Origin: Cohaesibacter marisflavi
GTDB lineage: Bacteria; Pseudomonadota; Alphaproteobacteria; Rhizobiales; Cohaesibacteraceae
Reading direction: 5' to 3'
Assembly (NCBI RefSeq): GCF_900115225.1
Contig: NZ_FOVR01000001.1
Coordinates: 1-64,000, forward strand
DNA length: 64,000 nt
Part shown: piece after piece, positions 1-7,588 of the stretch
Layout: each line of letters begins with the position of its first letter
How positions within the stretch are numbered: position 1 is the first letter of the stretch
Translations under genes and position numbers: made by a program
Notes under the pieces: model-generated
Database searches by the model: none
What the model was told of the DNA's origin: nothing
Seen by the model: only the letters and a program-made list of their open reading frames with translations

Positions 1-285
1 GCCCAGCAGAACAGAGGCTTCCGATAAAAAATCTCGTTCCACAACCAATTGGCCGATCTTGGCATGCAGCCGGGCAATCTCGGCATCATTACCCTGATGC
101 TCGGTTTCCTTGCCCTTTGAAAAGCCTGACGCCATATTCTCAATCGCAGTTCGCTTCCAAGCGCTGATCATGTTGGGATGGACATCATACTTCTTCGACA
201 GCTCTGAAAGCGTCAATTCTTCGCGGATTGCTTCAAGCGTAACCTTGGCCTTGAAGTCGGCAGAGTAGCGTTTTCTCTTCGTCAT
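1..285 (-). CDS. IS3-family transposase OrfA (partial, cut by window edge)
   Basis: Reading the minus strand from the ATG at 285 gives 95 codons without a stop that run off the left edge. The protein opens MTKRKRYSADFKAKVTLEAI, contains the helix-turn-helix stretch LSELSKKYDVHPNMISAWKR and ends in an acidic/hydrophobic heptad region (EIARLHAKIGQLVVERDFL). This is the standard layout of IS3-family OrfA: an HTH that binds the IS ends, followed by a leucine-zipper-like segment. In this family OrfB is produced by frameshifting, and it would lie to the left, outside the window. The left IS terminus should lie in about 300-350. Whether the element is intact cannot be judged from here. Confidence 0.85.
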   Translation of the reverse strand, partial: MTKRKRYSADFKAKVTLEAIREELTLSELSKKYDVHPNMISAWKRTAIENMASGFSKGKETEHQGNDAEIARLHAKIGQLVVERDFLSEASVLLG

Positions 286-490
286 TTCGGATCGTCTTTC
301 TGTTCAGGCGATCCACCTTAACACATGGTCCAAATGCCTGGGACCAGCTCTCTATGCTGAAATAGGCCTATCGCGGATAAGCGAGTAAACAGCCCATGAT
401 TAGCCCATGAAACGGTATGAAAGCATGGGCATTTGCAAAGAGTGAAGAAAACAAAAGCTCAATGATTTCAAACTACTTGCACCTTAAATT
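286..490. other. IS end and probable end of an integrative element
   Basis: No convincing gene. The first ~60 bases after the transposase start should contain the IS3 terminal inverted repeat. The 9-mer AGCCCATGA then occurs twice in direct orientation (391-399, 402-410), and its reverse core CATGGGC follows at 424-430. Repeats of this kind beside a tRNA-derived core resemble integrase arm-type sites, but this is inference. Confidence 0.4.
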
Positions 491-540
491 ATGCCTTCGG
501 GAGGCAGGGGCCGGAGGTTCGAATCCTCTCACTCCGACCA
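491..540 (+). pseudogene. 3' half of tRNA-Pro(CGG), probable attachment-site scar
   Basis: The stretch folds as the 3' half of a tRNA. It has an anticodon arm (loop 496-502, anticodon CGG at 498-500, stem 491-495 with 503-507, outermost pair mismatched), a five-base variable loop (508-512), a perfect T arm (stem 513-517 with 525-529, loop TTCGAAT), a 3' acceptor strand CACTCCG (530-536), discriminator A and an encoded CCA (538-540). G72 and A73 together with anticodon CGG identify proline. The sequence upstream of 491 has no D arm and no 5' acceptor strand, so the gene is not functional. Integrative elements that enter the 3' end of a tRNA gene leave exactly such a displaced fragment. Confidence 0.85.
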
Positions 541-876
541 ACCTTTTCAATAGGTTAGGTCTTTCCCCTTCGGGTGAAAAACAAAAAACTCACCAAAAAC
601 TCACCAGAAATATTTCGTGCAAAAAAGCCTCATCTACGTGTGGTCGATTTTGTGTGGATAAATTTCTACATCCAACTATGTGCGGGGAATTGTTTTGGTG
701 CTCGCAATGTCGATGTGTGGGTACCGCCGCCTCTGATTGGCGTTTCTTCGTCGGACTTGTGGCCTGCAGGTTCAAGCTCGGTAGTTACAGTATTGGCTAA
801 CCTCTGATACTCTCCGCTCTTCATCATGAATTCTGATCTGGTTCATTATCTGGTCTAATTGCATAAAGAGCTTGCT
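541..876. other. Gene-free stretch with tandem 11-bp repeat
   Basis: No coding potential that I trust. The 11-mer AAAAACTCACC occurs twice in perfect tandem at 584-594 and 595-605, 44 bases after the tRNA scar, and may be a pair of recombinase arm sites. The rest is AT-rich leader for the MarR-type gene. Confidence 0.5.
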
Positions 877-1434
877 ATGATTGGTGAGATGATATATGTA
901 TTCTGCATGCATATAAATCTTGTCGCGAATAAAGTCGGTGCACTTGTTACGGCCTTGTCAGATGTCCTAACATCGCCGCAATATTCATCTTCGAGCGACG
1001 CTGCTTTGGTTACCTTGTTCCATCGTCAGCCGATCTCGGTCACGTCCCTTGCTCAGATTCTTGGGCTGACGCAGTCGGCAACGACACGCCTCGTCCAGAG
1101 ATTGAAAAGTGAAAAGCTGATTCAACAGCAGGACATGTCAGGGCGAGAACGCTTGCTTTCGCTGTCAAAAGAGGGAGAGCAGATTGCTGCTGCACTCGGC
1201 AAATTTCGCCTCGACCGGATTGCCAAAATCCTTAGTCCTCTGTCCGATGATGATCGTCAGGCACTCGATCGGATTGTTTCTTCCCTCTTGATCAATCTCG
1301 TCGAGGACGAAACACATGCGCGCCACATGTGCCGCCATTGTGACCATGGAATTTGCCGGGGAGAGGCCTGTCCCGTTGGGTCAGAAATTCGCCGGAAAGA
1401 AAAAATGGAGAAGTCGCATGATTCTGAAGCATAA
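877..1434 (+). CDS. MarR-type regulator with cysteine-rich C-terminus
   Basis: A 185-residue winged-helix regulator. The DNA-binding part spans about 40-105 (ISVTSLAQILGLTQSATTRL as recognition region, then the wing around RERLLSLSKEGEQI), followed by dimerisation helices. The tail carries four cysteines, C152, C155, C160 and C165, in the pattern C-x2-C-x4-C-x4-C. This suggests thiol-based redox or metal sensing, though nothing here proves it. The ATG at 877 was chosen because AAAGAG lies seven bases upstream; an in-frame TTG at 859 is less likely. The 3' end overlaps the next gene by 17 bases, so the two are probably translated together. Confidence 0.8.
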   Translation: MIGEMIYVFCMHINLVANKVGALVTALSDVLTSPQYSSSSDAALVTLFHRQPISVTSLAQILGLTQSATTRLVQRLKSEKLIQQQDMSGRERLLSLSKEGEQIAAALGKFRLDRIAKILSPLSDDDRQALDRIVSSLLINLVEDETHARHMCRHCDHGICRGEACPVGSEIRRKEKMEKSHDSEA

Positions 1435-2038
1435 CGGCAAATCACCCGTGATTGATCCTTCCTGTCGGATTGCGCCCAATGCCACGATTTGCGGCGATGT
1501 CACGCTAGGCGCCAACTGCTCAGTAGGGTTCGGGGCGGTCATCACCGCTGAAAGTGGTGCGGTCATTATTGAGGAAAATACCGTCATTATGGACACTGCC
1601 GTGATCCGGGGTGTCCGTGACAACCCGGTCTGGATCGGGCGAAATGTGCTGGTTGGTCCGCGCGCCTATTTGACTGGCTGCTCGATTTCCGATGACGTCT
1701 TTCTGGCGACCGGTTGCTCGGTGTTCAACGGGGCAAAAATTGAGGCGCAATGCGAAGTGCGTGTCAATGCTATTGTTCATCTCAGAACGAAACTTGAAAG
1801 AGGGACGGTGGTTCCTCTTGGCTGGATCGCGGTAGGTAATCCGGCTCGTATTTTGCCACCCGAGGAGCACGACACAATCTGGGAAATACAGAAGCCGCTC
1901 AACTTTCCCAATTACGTCTTCGGAGTGAAACGCCCCCAAGAGGGTGAGACAATCATGCCTGACGTCATGCCAAGATATGCCGCAGCACTCAAGCGCTGGC
2001 ACGATCTTGATGTCGAAGATACTCAGCATCAAGCGTGA
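1418..2038 (+). CDS. Left-handed beta-helix hexapeptide-repeat protein, gamma-carbonic-anhydrase-like
   Basis: A 206-residue protein whose first ~150 residues are hexapeptide repeats of the form [LIV]-G-x4 (DPSCRIAPNATICGDVTLGA, VWIGRNVLVGPRAYLTGCSI). It ends in a helix-rich tail, as in the gamma-class carbonic anhydrase and acetyltransferase-like family. Such proteins form trimers with metal or acyl-CoA sites between subunits. The usual three zinc-binding histidines are not obvious (only single His residues, as in AIVHLRTK), so real carbonic-anhydrase activity is doubtful. The start at 1418 has GGAGA six bases upstream and overlaps the preceding MarR-type gene, which suggests that the regulator controls it. 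Confidence 0.7.
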   Translation: MILKHNGKSPVIDPSCRIAPNATICGDVTLGANCSVGFGAVITAESGAVIIEENTVIMDTAVIRGVRDNPVWIGRNVLVGPRAYLTGCSISDDVFLATGCSVFNGAKIEAQCEVRVNAIVHLRTKLERGTVVPLGWIAVGNPARILPPEEHDTIWEIQKPLNFPNYVFGVKRPQEGETIMPDVMPRYAAALKRWHDLDVEDTQHQA

Positions 2039-2095
2039 TAGACCGCGAAGTCCGCAAGGAATGTACCTGCGGCTCTTCTCTGACCGTATCGGGAG

Positions 2096-3265
2096 CTAAG
2101 CCCGGAAATCAGCATAATGGGTTTCAAAGAAGCCGCGCATGGCGATGATGCCATCTTTGACAACCTGATCCCGGCCAAATCCGATGCGGAAGTGGTCTGC
2201 TGGCGTCTCGCCCAGATCTGAAGCGTAGATAGAGCTGGGCAATAGCAGGACGCCACTCTCATCCAGCAATTTGCGGCAGAAGGCTTCCCCTCCCTCTGGC
2301 CCTGTGAAGCGGGGGAATGCCACACAACCCCCCAGAGGGCGGGTCCACTCGATGAGGCCCGGATAGTCGGCAAAGAGCTGTTCCAGATCGGTGACGTTTC
2401 TTGCAACAAGCTGACGATTGCGCGTCAGGATCTGGTCTCTTGCCTTGAGGGCAATCAGCGCCAGTTGTTCTGAGGGAGCCGAATTGCAGATGGAAAGATA
2501 ATGCTTATAGCGCTCGACTTTTTCCAATTGCGCCTTGTCCTGGCAAGCGATCCAACCAATCCGCAAACCCGGCAGGCCGTAGGCTTTTGACATCACATTG
2601 AGTGAAATACCTTTTTCATAGAGATCGCAAACTTGTGGCAAACGATTTTCCGGATCCAGTTCCACACCACGATAAACCTCGTCACTCAGAATCCAGATAT
2701 CATGTTCTCGGCAGATTGCAATGATCGCCTCAAGGTCGGCACGGGGGATAATGAGGCCTGTCGGGTTGTGAGGAAAATTGAGCGAGAGCAGCTTGGTGTT
2801 CGGCCGGATCGCGTCACGCAAAGCATCCAGATCGAGGGCCCATCCGCCTTTCATAGTCCCTTGCTGCAAAGGCAGACCAGTAACCTTGCAAATGGAAAGC
2901 GGCACGGTCTCTGCGCTTTGATAATTGGGTGTCGGGACAATGGCGTGATCGTCTTTCCCCAATAATGTCTTGGCCACCATATAGAGGCCTTCACCGGCAC
3001 CGGCCAGACAAAGGATATTCTCTGCAGTCATGCGCTCGTAGGTGTTGGCGATCTCGTCTCGCAGCTCCGGCGCGCCCCATGTCTGGGTATAGCCCAACCA
3101 GAGAGACTGGTAGGCCTCACGGTCTTCCGGGCTGGCCATCGCCAGCAGATCTGCAACAGACAGGCTCTCCATGTCTGATGCTGTCATGTGGTACTTCGCC
3201 TTGAATTCCCATTCAGAGAAAAAAACTTCCAAACTGAAATCACGCATGGAACGGGACAATGTCAT
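2096..3265 (-). CDS. PLP-dependent aminotransferase, class I/II fold
   Basis: A 389-residue fold-type I aminotransferase of usual family length. The Schiff-base lysine is K227 in NVMSKAYGLPGLRIGW. Upstream lie the conserved NFPHNPTG loop and the cofactor-binding aspartate/tyrosine in ILSDEVYRG. The carboxylate-binding arginine is probably in HFRIGFGR near the C-terminus. AGGAG precedes the ATG. It lies 24 bases downstream of a YheO-type regulator on the same strand, so the two probably form one operon. The amino donor cannot be deduced. YheO/DauR regulators elsewhere control D-amino-acid or related catabolism, which makes an amino-acid substrate plausible. Confidence 0.85.
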   Translation of the reverse strand: MTLSRSMRDFSLEVFFSEWEFKAKYHMTASDMESLSVADLLAMASPEDREAYQSLWLGYTQTWGAPELRDEIANTYERMTAENILCLAGAGEGLYMVAKTLLGKDDHAIVPTPNYQSAETVPLSICKVTGLPLQQGTMKGGWALDLDALRDAIRPNTKLLSLNFPHNPTGLIIPRADLEAIIAICREHDIWILSDEVYRGVELDPENRLPQVCDLYEKGISLNVMSKAYGLPGLRIGWIACQDKAQLEKVERYKHYLSICNSAPSEQLALIALKARDQILTRNRQLVARNVTDLEQLFADYPGLIEWTRPLGGCVAFPRFTGPEGGEAFCRKLLDESGVLLLPSSIYASDLGETPADHFRIGFGRDQVVKDGIIAMRGFFETHYADFRA

Positions 3266-3289
3266 GGCTGGCTCCTAGTGCTGCTCTGG

Positions 3290-3907
3290 TTAATCGAGAG
3301 GCAGCTTGTTCTTTTTAATGTGGGAGTAGAGGGTGGTGCGGGAGACGCCAAGGGCTTCGGCGACATAATCGACGGCACCGCGGGCCGAGAATATGTCAGC
3401 GCCGATCAAGCGCTCGACAATGAGGTCCCGATCTTGCTTCTTGAGCTGATTGAATGAGAGTTTCAGCTCCGTGAGCGTCGCCGAGATAATGGCATTGGCA
3501 ACTTCGCGCCAGTCATTGCGCAGTAAATCTGAGGTTGGGGCGGGTTCGGTTTGGGTGAAGGCGGCCAACACATCGCGCGCCATTTCCAAGGCGTCCACCC
3601 GCATATTTATGCAGAGAAGGGCGACTGGATGGCCCTCATCATTGCGCAAAAGCGCAGAGACCGACCGCAAGCGGGTCCCGTCGGAGTTGGATTTCGTATA
3701 AGGCCCAATCGTATCATCGTCCCGTAATTCAGACTGGAAGTCTGCGATGTCGCTGAGGCTCTCATCTCCTGCTTGTCGAGGGGAAAAACTGTTCTCGATA
3801 AGAGCGATGCGGTTGGCTGTAAGGTCATGTAGCACGACCTCCACCTGTCCGGGGAGAAGGCGCACGAACGAGCGGCAAATGGGGGCAAGAAGGCTAAGCT
3901 GAAGCAT
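3290..3907 (-). CDS. YheO/DauR-type regulator (PAS-like plus HTH)
   Basis: A 205-residue regulator. The N-terminal ~115 residues resemble the YheO PAS-like domain (VEVVLHDLTANRIALIENSF; GHPVALLCINMRVD). The C-terminal ~60 residues are the characteristic HTH ending VDYVAEALGVSRTTLYSHIK. The ATG at 3907 was chosen because an in-frame TTG at 3937 lies inside a large palindrome (3921-3956) that is better explained as the operator of this gene. It heads an operon with the downstream aminotransferase. In the characterised relative DauR the ligand is an amino acid; here the effector is unknown. Confidence 0.75.
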   Translation of the reverse strand: MLQLSLLAPICRSFVRLLPGQVEVVLHDLTANRIALIENSFSPRQAGDESLSDIADFQSELRDDDTIGPYTKSNSDGTRLRSVSALLRNDEGHPVALLCINMRVDALEMARDVLAAFTQTEPAPTSDLLRNDWREVANAIISATLTELKLSFNQLKKQDRDLIVERLIGADIFSARGAVDYVAEALGVSRTTLYSHIKKNKLPLD

Positions 3908-3920
3908 CAAGAGATACGAT

Positions 3921-3956
3921 CTGTACGATATGTTCAATTTTGAAAATATTGTACAG
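3921..3956. promoter_or_regulatory. 36-bp near-perfect palindrome before the YheO-type regulator
   Basis: The arms are centred between 3938 and 3939, and 15 of 18 base pairs match. The outer arms are CTGTAC and GTACAG, then ATAT on both sides, then TTCAA and TTGAA near the centre. It lies 14 bases upstream of the chosen start, the right place for an autoregulatory operator. Confidence 0.65.
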
Positions 3957-4049
3957 GTTCGGTAATGTCAAGCCGTTCGCCTGTTGTGCGTGCAACCAAA
4001 CCAGAACTCGAACCCTCTTCATGCAGTCTATTGCGATAGGGCTGTGGGA

Positions 4050-4721
4050 TCACGCGTCAATCGACAGAGCAAGGATGCCGCTGATTTCGCTAAACGCGTA
4101 GCCGCGCTCATCTCGCCATGCCGAGAAGGCATCTTGCACTTTTTGCAGCGCCTTTGGTGAAGTGGGGGATGTCTCAATCACATGTTCCGCGATGAGCCTT
4201 GCGACGACATCCTTACCGAGGACGAAGCCGTCTACGCCCATGAAGCGCAGAAAATAACAGGCGGTTGGATAGCCCAAACGACTGCCGTTCTTTTTCAAGA
4301 GCATCAGGAGTGTTGAGAAGTTTTCAGCTCCGAAGGCCGAGAAATAAGCCCCCAACGATGGGTGCTCTTGCTCCAAACCGGTCAGGAAAGCCGCATTTTG
4401 GGGAATAGAGTGAAGTTTGGCTTTGTTGCCGACAATATCAGTTCTGCTGCCAATTGTTGTGAGATCCTCATCTGTCAGCGAGCGGCAAAAATCGAGATCG
4501 AAGTCGTTTAATGCGGCTTCATAGGCCTGCCACTTGCCATCGATCAAGGACCAGTCCAGCCCTGCGCGAAATATGCAGCGTGTCATGCCAGCAAGCCATC
4601 GGTCATTTGATATCAAGGCCAGGTCGCTGGGCTCTTTGGGGTGGAACAGTCGGCTCTGGACCGTCTGCAAGCCTCCATGACGGTCGGCGGCAATATGTGT
4701 GATCTCGGCAATCGACTTCAT
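4050..4721 (-). CDS. DNA-3-methyladenine glycosylase I-like (Tag family)
   Basis: A 223-residue protein resembling the Tag-related helix-hairpin-helix glycosylase group. The matching regions are WLAGMTRCIFRAGLDWSLID at about 43-62 and the following stretch with alternating helices. Tag enzymes excise 3-methyladenine from alkylated DNA. The conserved cysteine/histidine zinc site of the E. coli enzyme is not evident, so this may be a divergent branch with a different base specificity. GGTCAAGAG lies directly before the ATG. It stands alone between the YheO operon and the ArsR gene, with nearly 190 bases upstream. Confidence 0.65.
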   Translation of the reverse strand: MKSIAEITHIAADRHGGLQTVQSRLFHPKEPSDLALISNDRWLAGMTRCIFRAGLDWSLIDGKWQAYEAALNDFDLDFCRSLTDEDLTTIGSRTDIVGNKAKLHSIPQNAAFLTGLEQEHPSLGAYFSAFGAENFSTLLMLLKKNGSRLGYPTACYFLRFMGVDGFVLGKDVVARLIAEHVIETSPTSPKALQKVQDAFSAWRDERGYAFSEISGILALSIDA

Positions 4722-4908
4722 CTCTTGACCTCATTTCACTCTCAACAATGCGCTGCCGAACAGATCCACATCGAGGATATCACACGCTAGAACGTCGGTG
4801 CGCCAGTAAGTCAATCCAACTTTTGCAATTGTTGGGAAACCGATTCTAACTTGCGCTAGTCAAAGCTAAAAATGGCATTGCCAAATGGCTTTAAATCTCA
4901 GGCGCCGC

Positions 4909-5250
4909 TTACTTGGTAGAGTTTTCGACTGAGCTGTTATCCGCAGCACAAAGCAGCCAGTTGCCAAGTATCTTCAGCTTTTTCCGCTGAGGGCGATAGA
5001 AAATCCAGTTACCAATGCGCTTGCTCGTAACAAGCTCCGCTTCCGCCAGTTTTTTCATATGCGCACTGACGGTTGGCTGGGTCAGTCCGATTTTTTCGGT
5101 GATAAAGCCAACGCAAACCCCATCGTCAACCAGGTCTCCGTCCTGCTGCTCTGGAAAATGAGCTCTCGGCTCAAGAAGCCACAGGAGAATGCGAAGTCTG
5201 ACCGGGCTGGAAAGAGCCGCAAACATTTTGGCACTTGACTCGTCATTCAT
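4909..5250 (-). CDS. ArsR-family repressor
   Basis: A 113-residue winged helix with the typical opening SAKMFAALSSPVRLRILLWL and the recognition helix region EKIGLTQPTVSAHMKKLAEA. It ends in a wing (RIGNWIFYRP). An unusual acidic insert (EQQDGDLVDDGVCVG) sits between the second and third helices. The ATG at 5250 leaves a 47-base divergent promoter shared with the decarboxylase gene; a longer reading frame would run into that gene. The metal-binding ELCVC box of arsenic sensors is missing, so the ligand is not necessarily a metal. Confidence 0.8.
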   Translation of the reverse strand: MNDESSAKMFAALSSPVRLRILLWLLEPRAHFPEQQDGDLVDDGVCVGFITEKIGLTQPTVSAHMKKLAEAELVTSKRIGNWIFYRPQRKKLKILGNWLLCAADNSSVENSTK

Positions 5251-5264
5251 ATTGTCGATTATCA

Positions 5265-5284
5265 ATATAGATAACTTTCTATAT
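5265..5284. promoter_or_regulatory. ArsR operator candidate
   Basis: Perfect 7-bp inverted repeat, ATATAGA at 5265-5271 and TCTATAT at 5278-5284, with a 6-base spacer. It is centred in the short divergent region between the ArsR gene and the PLP decarboxylase gene. AT-rich inverted repeats of this size are typical ArsR-family sites. Confidence 0.55.
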
Positions 5285-5297
5285 AGGTTGGTGACGT

Positions 5298-6674
5298 ATG
5301 ACCGTATCTTTAACATCATTAGAACGTCAGGCCCTTGCTTTGCAAGAAGGAGCAAGCCGAGGCGCGAAATATCTTCGTCAGCTATCCAGCAGACATGTTC
5401 AGGCCAAAACAACAGGCCTTTACGCGCTTGACTTCGATCTGCCTACTACTGGCCAGCCCGTTGAAAGCATACTTGACCTGATGGAGATCATCGGGTCTGA
5501 GGGGACAATGGCGAGCGCTGCGGGACGGTATTTTGGTTATGTTGTGGGAGGGGCCCTGCCTGCTCCCAGCGCCGCGAGAGCTATGCTGACTGGGTGGGAT
5601 CAGATTGCAGACAAGCCAACCGGCCCGTCCGTTGTCCAAATGGAAACGGTTGCTGTCCGCTGGGTTAAGGAGCTTTTGCGCCTGCCTAAAGAAACACAGG
5701 GTGCCTTTACAACTGGGGCGACGATTGCGAATGCTTCTTTGCTCATAACGGCACGGGACGTTCTGCTGGAACGTTTGGGACACAGGCGGGAACGAGGACT
5801 GATCGGTGCCCCCGATATTCGAATCGTGGCCAGTGCAGAGATCCATGCAACGGTCCTCAAGTCGCTGCGGATGATCGGTCTAGGCTCCGACAAGATTGAA
5901 TTTGTCCCTGTTGATGATCAGGGGCGAATGATCCCATCGGCAATACCCATATTGGATGACCGCACGTTGGTTTTGGCACAAGCAGGCAATGTCTGTTCGG
6001 GCGCCATGGATCCGGTCGCTGAAATTGCCGATTTGTGTGAGCCTGCTGGAGCTTGGCTTCACATCGACGGCGCTTTCGGTCTCTGGACGCGCGTTTCCAA
6101 GCAAATGGGCCATAACCTGGATGGGCTGGAGCGCGCTGACAGTTGGGTCGTTGATGCACACAAGACACTGAATGCTCCCTATGATTCCGGGATTGCACTA
6201 TGTCGCCACCCGGACACCATGAGAGAGTCCATGGCCATCGGAGCTTCCTATCTGCCTCCATCAGAGCCGGGGCCGTCCGACTTGGCTATGGAATTTAGCC
6301 GTTCAGCGCGTGGAGCTGAAACATATGCCGCTCTTCTCTCCCTTGGTCAGAATGGCCTTGTTGACATGATTGATCGATTTCACGCTCTAGCCAAGAAAGT
6401 GAAATTCGGCGTTGAGCGCATTGGTTTTCAAGTGCCGCATGATGTTCATTTCAATCAGGTTTTTGTGACACTTCCTGAGGATGAGGCGCTTTGTTCTGCT
6501 ATCATCCATGAAGTACAGAATTCTGGCGAAGCCTGGTTTGGTGCCGCAGCGTGGCAGGGACGCTCGGGCTTCAGAATTAGCGTGTCGAATTGGGCCACGA
6601 CAGAAGAAGATGTTGATCGCCTGCTTGCCGTTTTGGAGAAGGCATTGGTCAGGGCGAGGCAGAAAACCAGCTAG
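5298..6674 (+). CDS. PLP-dependent group II decarboxylase-like enzyme
   Basis: A 458-residue fold-type I enzyme of the aromatic-amino-acid/glutamate decarboxylase group. K289 in VVDAHKTLNAPYDSG is the cofactor lysine. The upstream GAWLHIDGAFG holds the PLP-binding aspartate and the AHATVLKS-like stretch (AEIHATVLKSLRMIGL) the ring-stacking histidine. Such enzymes turn amino acids into amines; annotated relatives also include aspartate and tyrosine decarboxylases, so the substrate is open. It is divergent from the ArsR repressor and 66 bases upstream of a small exporter-like gene. The three are best read as one unit: repressor, amine-forming enzyme, and a membrane carrier for the product. Confidence 0.8.
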   Translation: MTVSLTSLERQALALQEGASRGAKYLRQLSSRHVQAKTTGLYALDFDLPTTGQPVESILDLMEIIGSEGTMASAAGRYFGYVVGGALPAPSAARAMLTGWDQIADKPTGPSVVQMETVAVRWVKELLRLPKETQGAFTTGATIANASLLITARDVLLERLGHRRERGLIGAPDIRIVASAEIHATVLKSLRMIGLGSDKIEFVPVDDQGRMIPSAIPILDDRTLVLAQAGNVCSGAMDPVAEIADLCEPAGAWLHIDGAFGLWTRVSKQMGHNLDGLERADSWVVDAHKTLNAPYDSGIALCRHPDTMRESMAIGASYLPPSEPGPSDLAMEFSRSARGAETYAALLSLGQNGLVDMIDRFHALAKKVKFGVERIGFQVPHDVHFNQVFVTLPEDEALCSAIIHEVQNSGEAWFGAAAWQGRSGFRISVSNWATTEEDVDRLLAVLEKALVRARQKTS

Positions 6675-6740
6675 CACGTTTATAAAAATCAACCTCATGA
6701 CATAGATATCCAGTTTCTGGATCGCCAATCGGAGTTATAT

Positions 6741-7265
6741 ATGCCGTTTCAATTTCCATCCTTCTTGCTTGCGTTGGTCGCTCTGGTCGCAGGCGCTTTG
6801 GTGTCTTTGCAAGCAGGGGCCAATGCAGAACTTGGTCGTGCACTGGGCCACCCACTTTGGGCAACCTTTGTTTCACTTGTTGTAAGCTTGATAGTAGCTA
6901 TCCCAGTTCTTATTCTAGCGCACGCTCCAGCTCCAACAATTCCGCATCTTGGAGAAGTCCCATTCTGGGCTTGGCTTGGTGGGGTCGCCGGAACAATTTT
7001 TGTAACCTCAGCCCTGCTTTTGGTTCCTCGTATAGGAGCCACGAGCTTCATTGTTGCGGTCATTGCCGGTCAGATATGTGTCTCATTGCTCATGGATAAG
7101 TTCGGTCTTTTGAACCTGCCGGTCAAAGAAATCAGCTTTGGTCGTCTGGTGGGAGTTTGTCTTGTTATATCTGGCATGTTGACCGTTCAGTGGTTCTCGC
7201 CCACAGCAGAAAAAAGTGAAGGAGCAGATCTCCTGTCTCCAAGGGCTGAAGAACCTATCAGCTAA
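6741..7265 (+). CDS. YdcZ/DUF606-type DMT transporter
   Basis: A 174-residue hydrophobic protein with about five membrane helices (for example FLLALVALVAGALVSLQAGA at 8-27 and the stretch LVGVCLVISGMLTVQWF near 145-161). The GANAELGRALGHPLWATFVS loop is characteristic of the DUF606 branch of the drug/metabolite transporter superfamily. Family members are half-size and work as dimers. It lies downstream of the decarboxylase gene on the same strand and probably moves its substrate or its amine product. That role is inferred from position only. Confidence 0.75.
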   Translation: MPFQFPSFLLALVALVAGALVSLQAGANAELGRALGHPLWATFVSLVVSLIVAIPVLILAHAPAPTIPHLGEVPFWAWLGGVAGTIFVTSALLLVPRIGATSFIVAVIAGQICVSLLMDKFGLLNLPVKEISFGRLVGVCLVISGMLTVQWFSPTAEKSEGADLLSPRAEEPIS

Positions 7266-7588
7266 GTACCTAACCTCAACTTGAGCATTCGAGAATAAGA
7301 GAGTTGGGCGTTTGTTGTTGCTGAAAAAGCGGAGCCCGACTTGACCGGTTCATATCTGTGATAACAACCGAAAAGCCAATCACCAATCTATCCTCTCCTG
7401 TAGATCTTTCTCCTGCCCCTTTCCGAGCACGAGTGCCTTCCTGAACGAGGGGAGTTGGGGTACAGATCACGTGAGAGGCAGAAATCGGCACAGATGCAGG
7501 TGCTGCAGGTGCGAAGCGGTCTTCAAACAAGCAAAGGATTGCAGCGCAATTTGGAACTGCGCTGCAAAGGCTTTTGATATGGGAACTG
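7266..7588. other. Gene-free stretch between converging genes
   Basis: About 320 bases between the convergent YdcZ-type and AttH-like genes. No reading frame with recognisable protein character and no clear terminator hairpin could be seen. Confidence 0.5.

Noticed and set aside
417-800. Possible small protein across the tRNA scar
   Set aside because: The frame runs through a tRNA fragment and tandem repeats, and has no ribosome site or protein-like composition.
1418-2038. Functional gamma-carbonic anhydrase
   Set aside because: The beta-helix fold is clear but the three zinc-binding histidines could not be identified, so only the fold is claimed.
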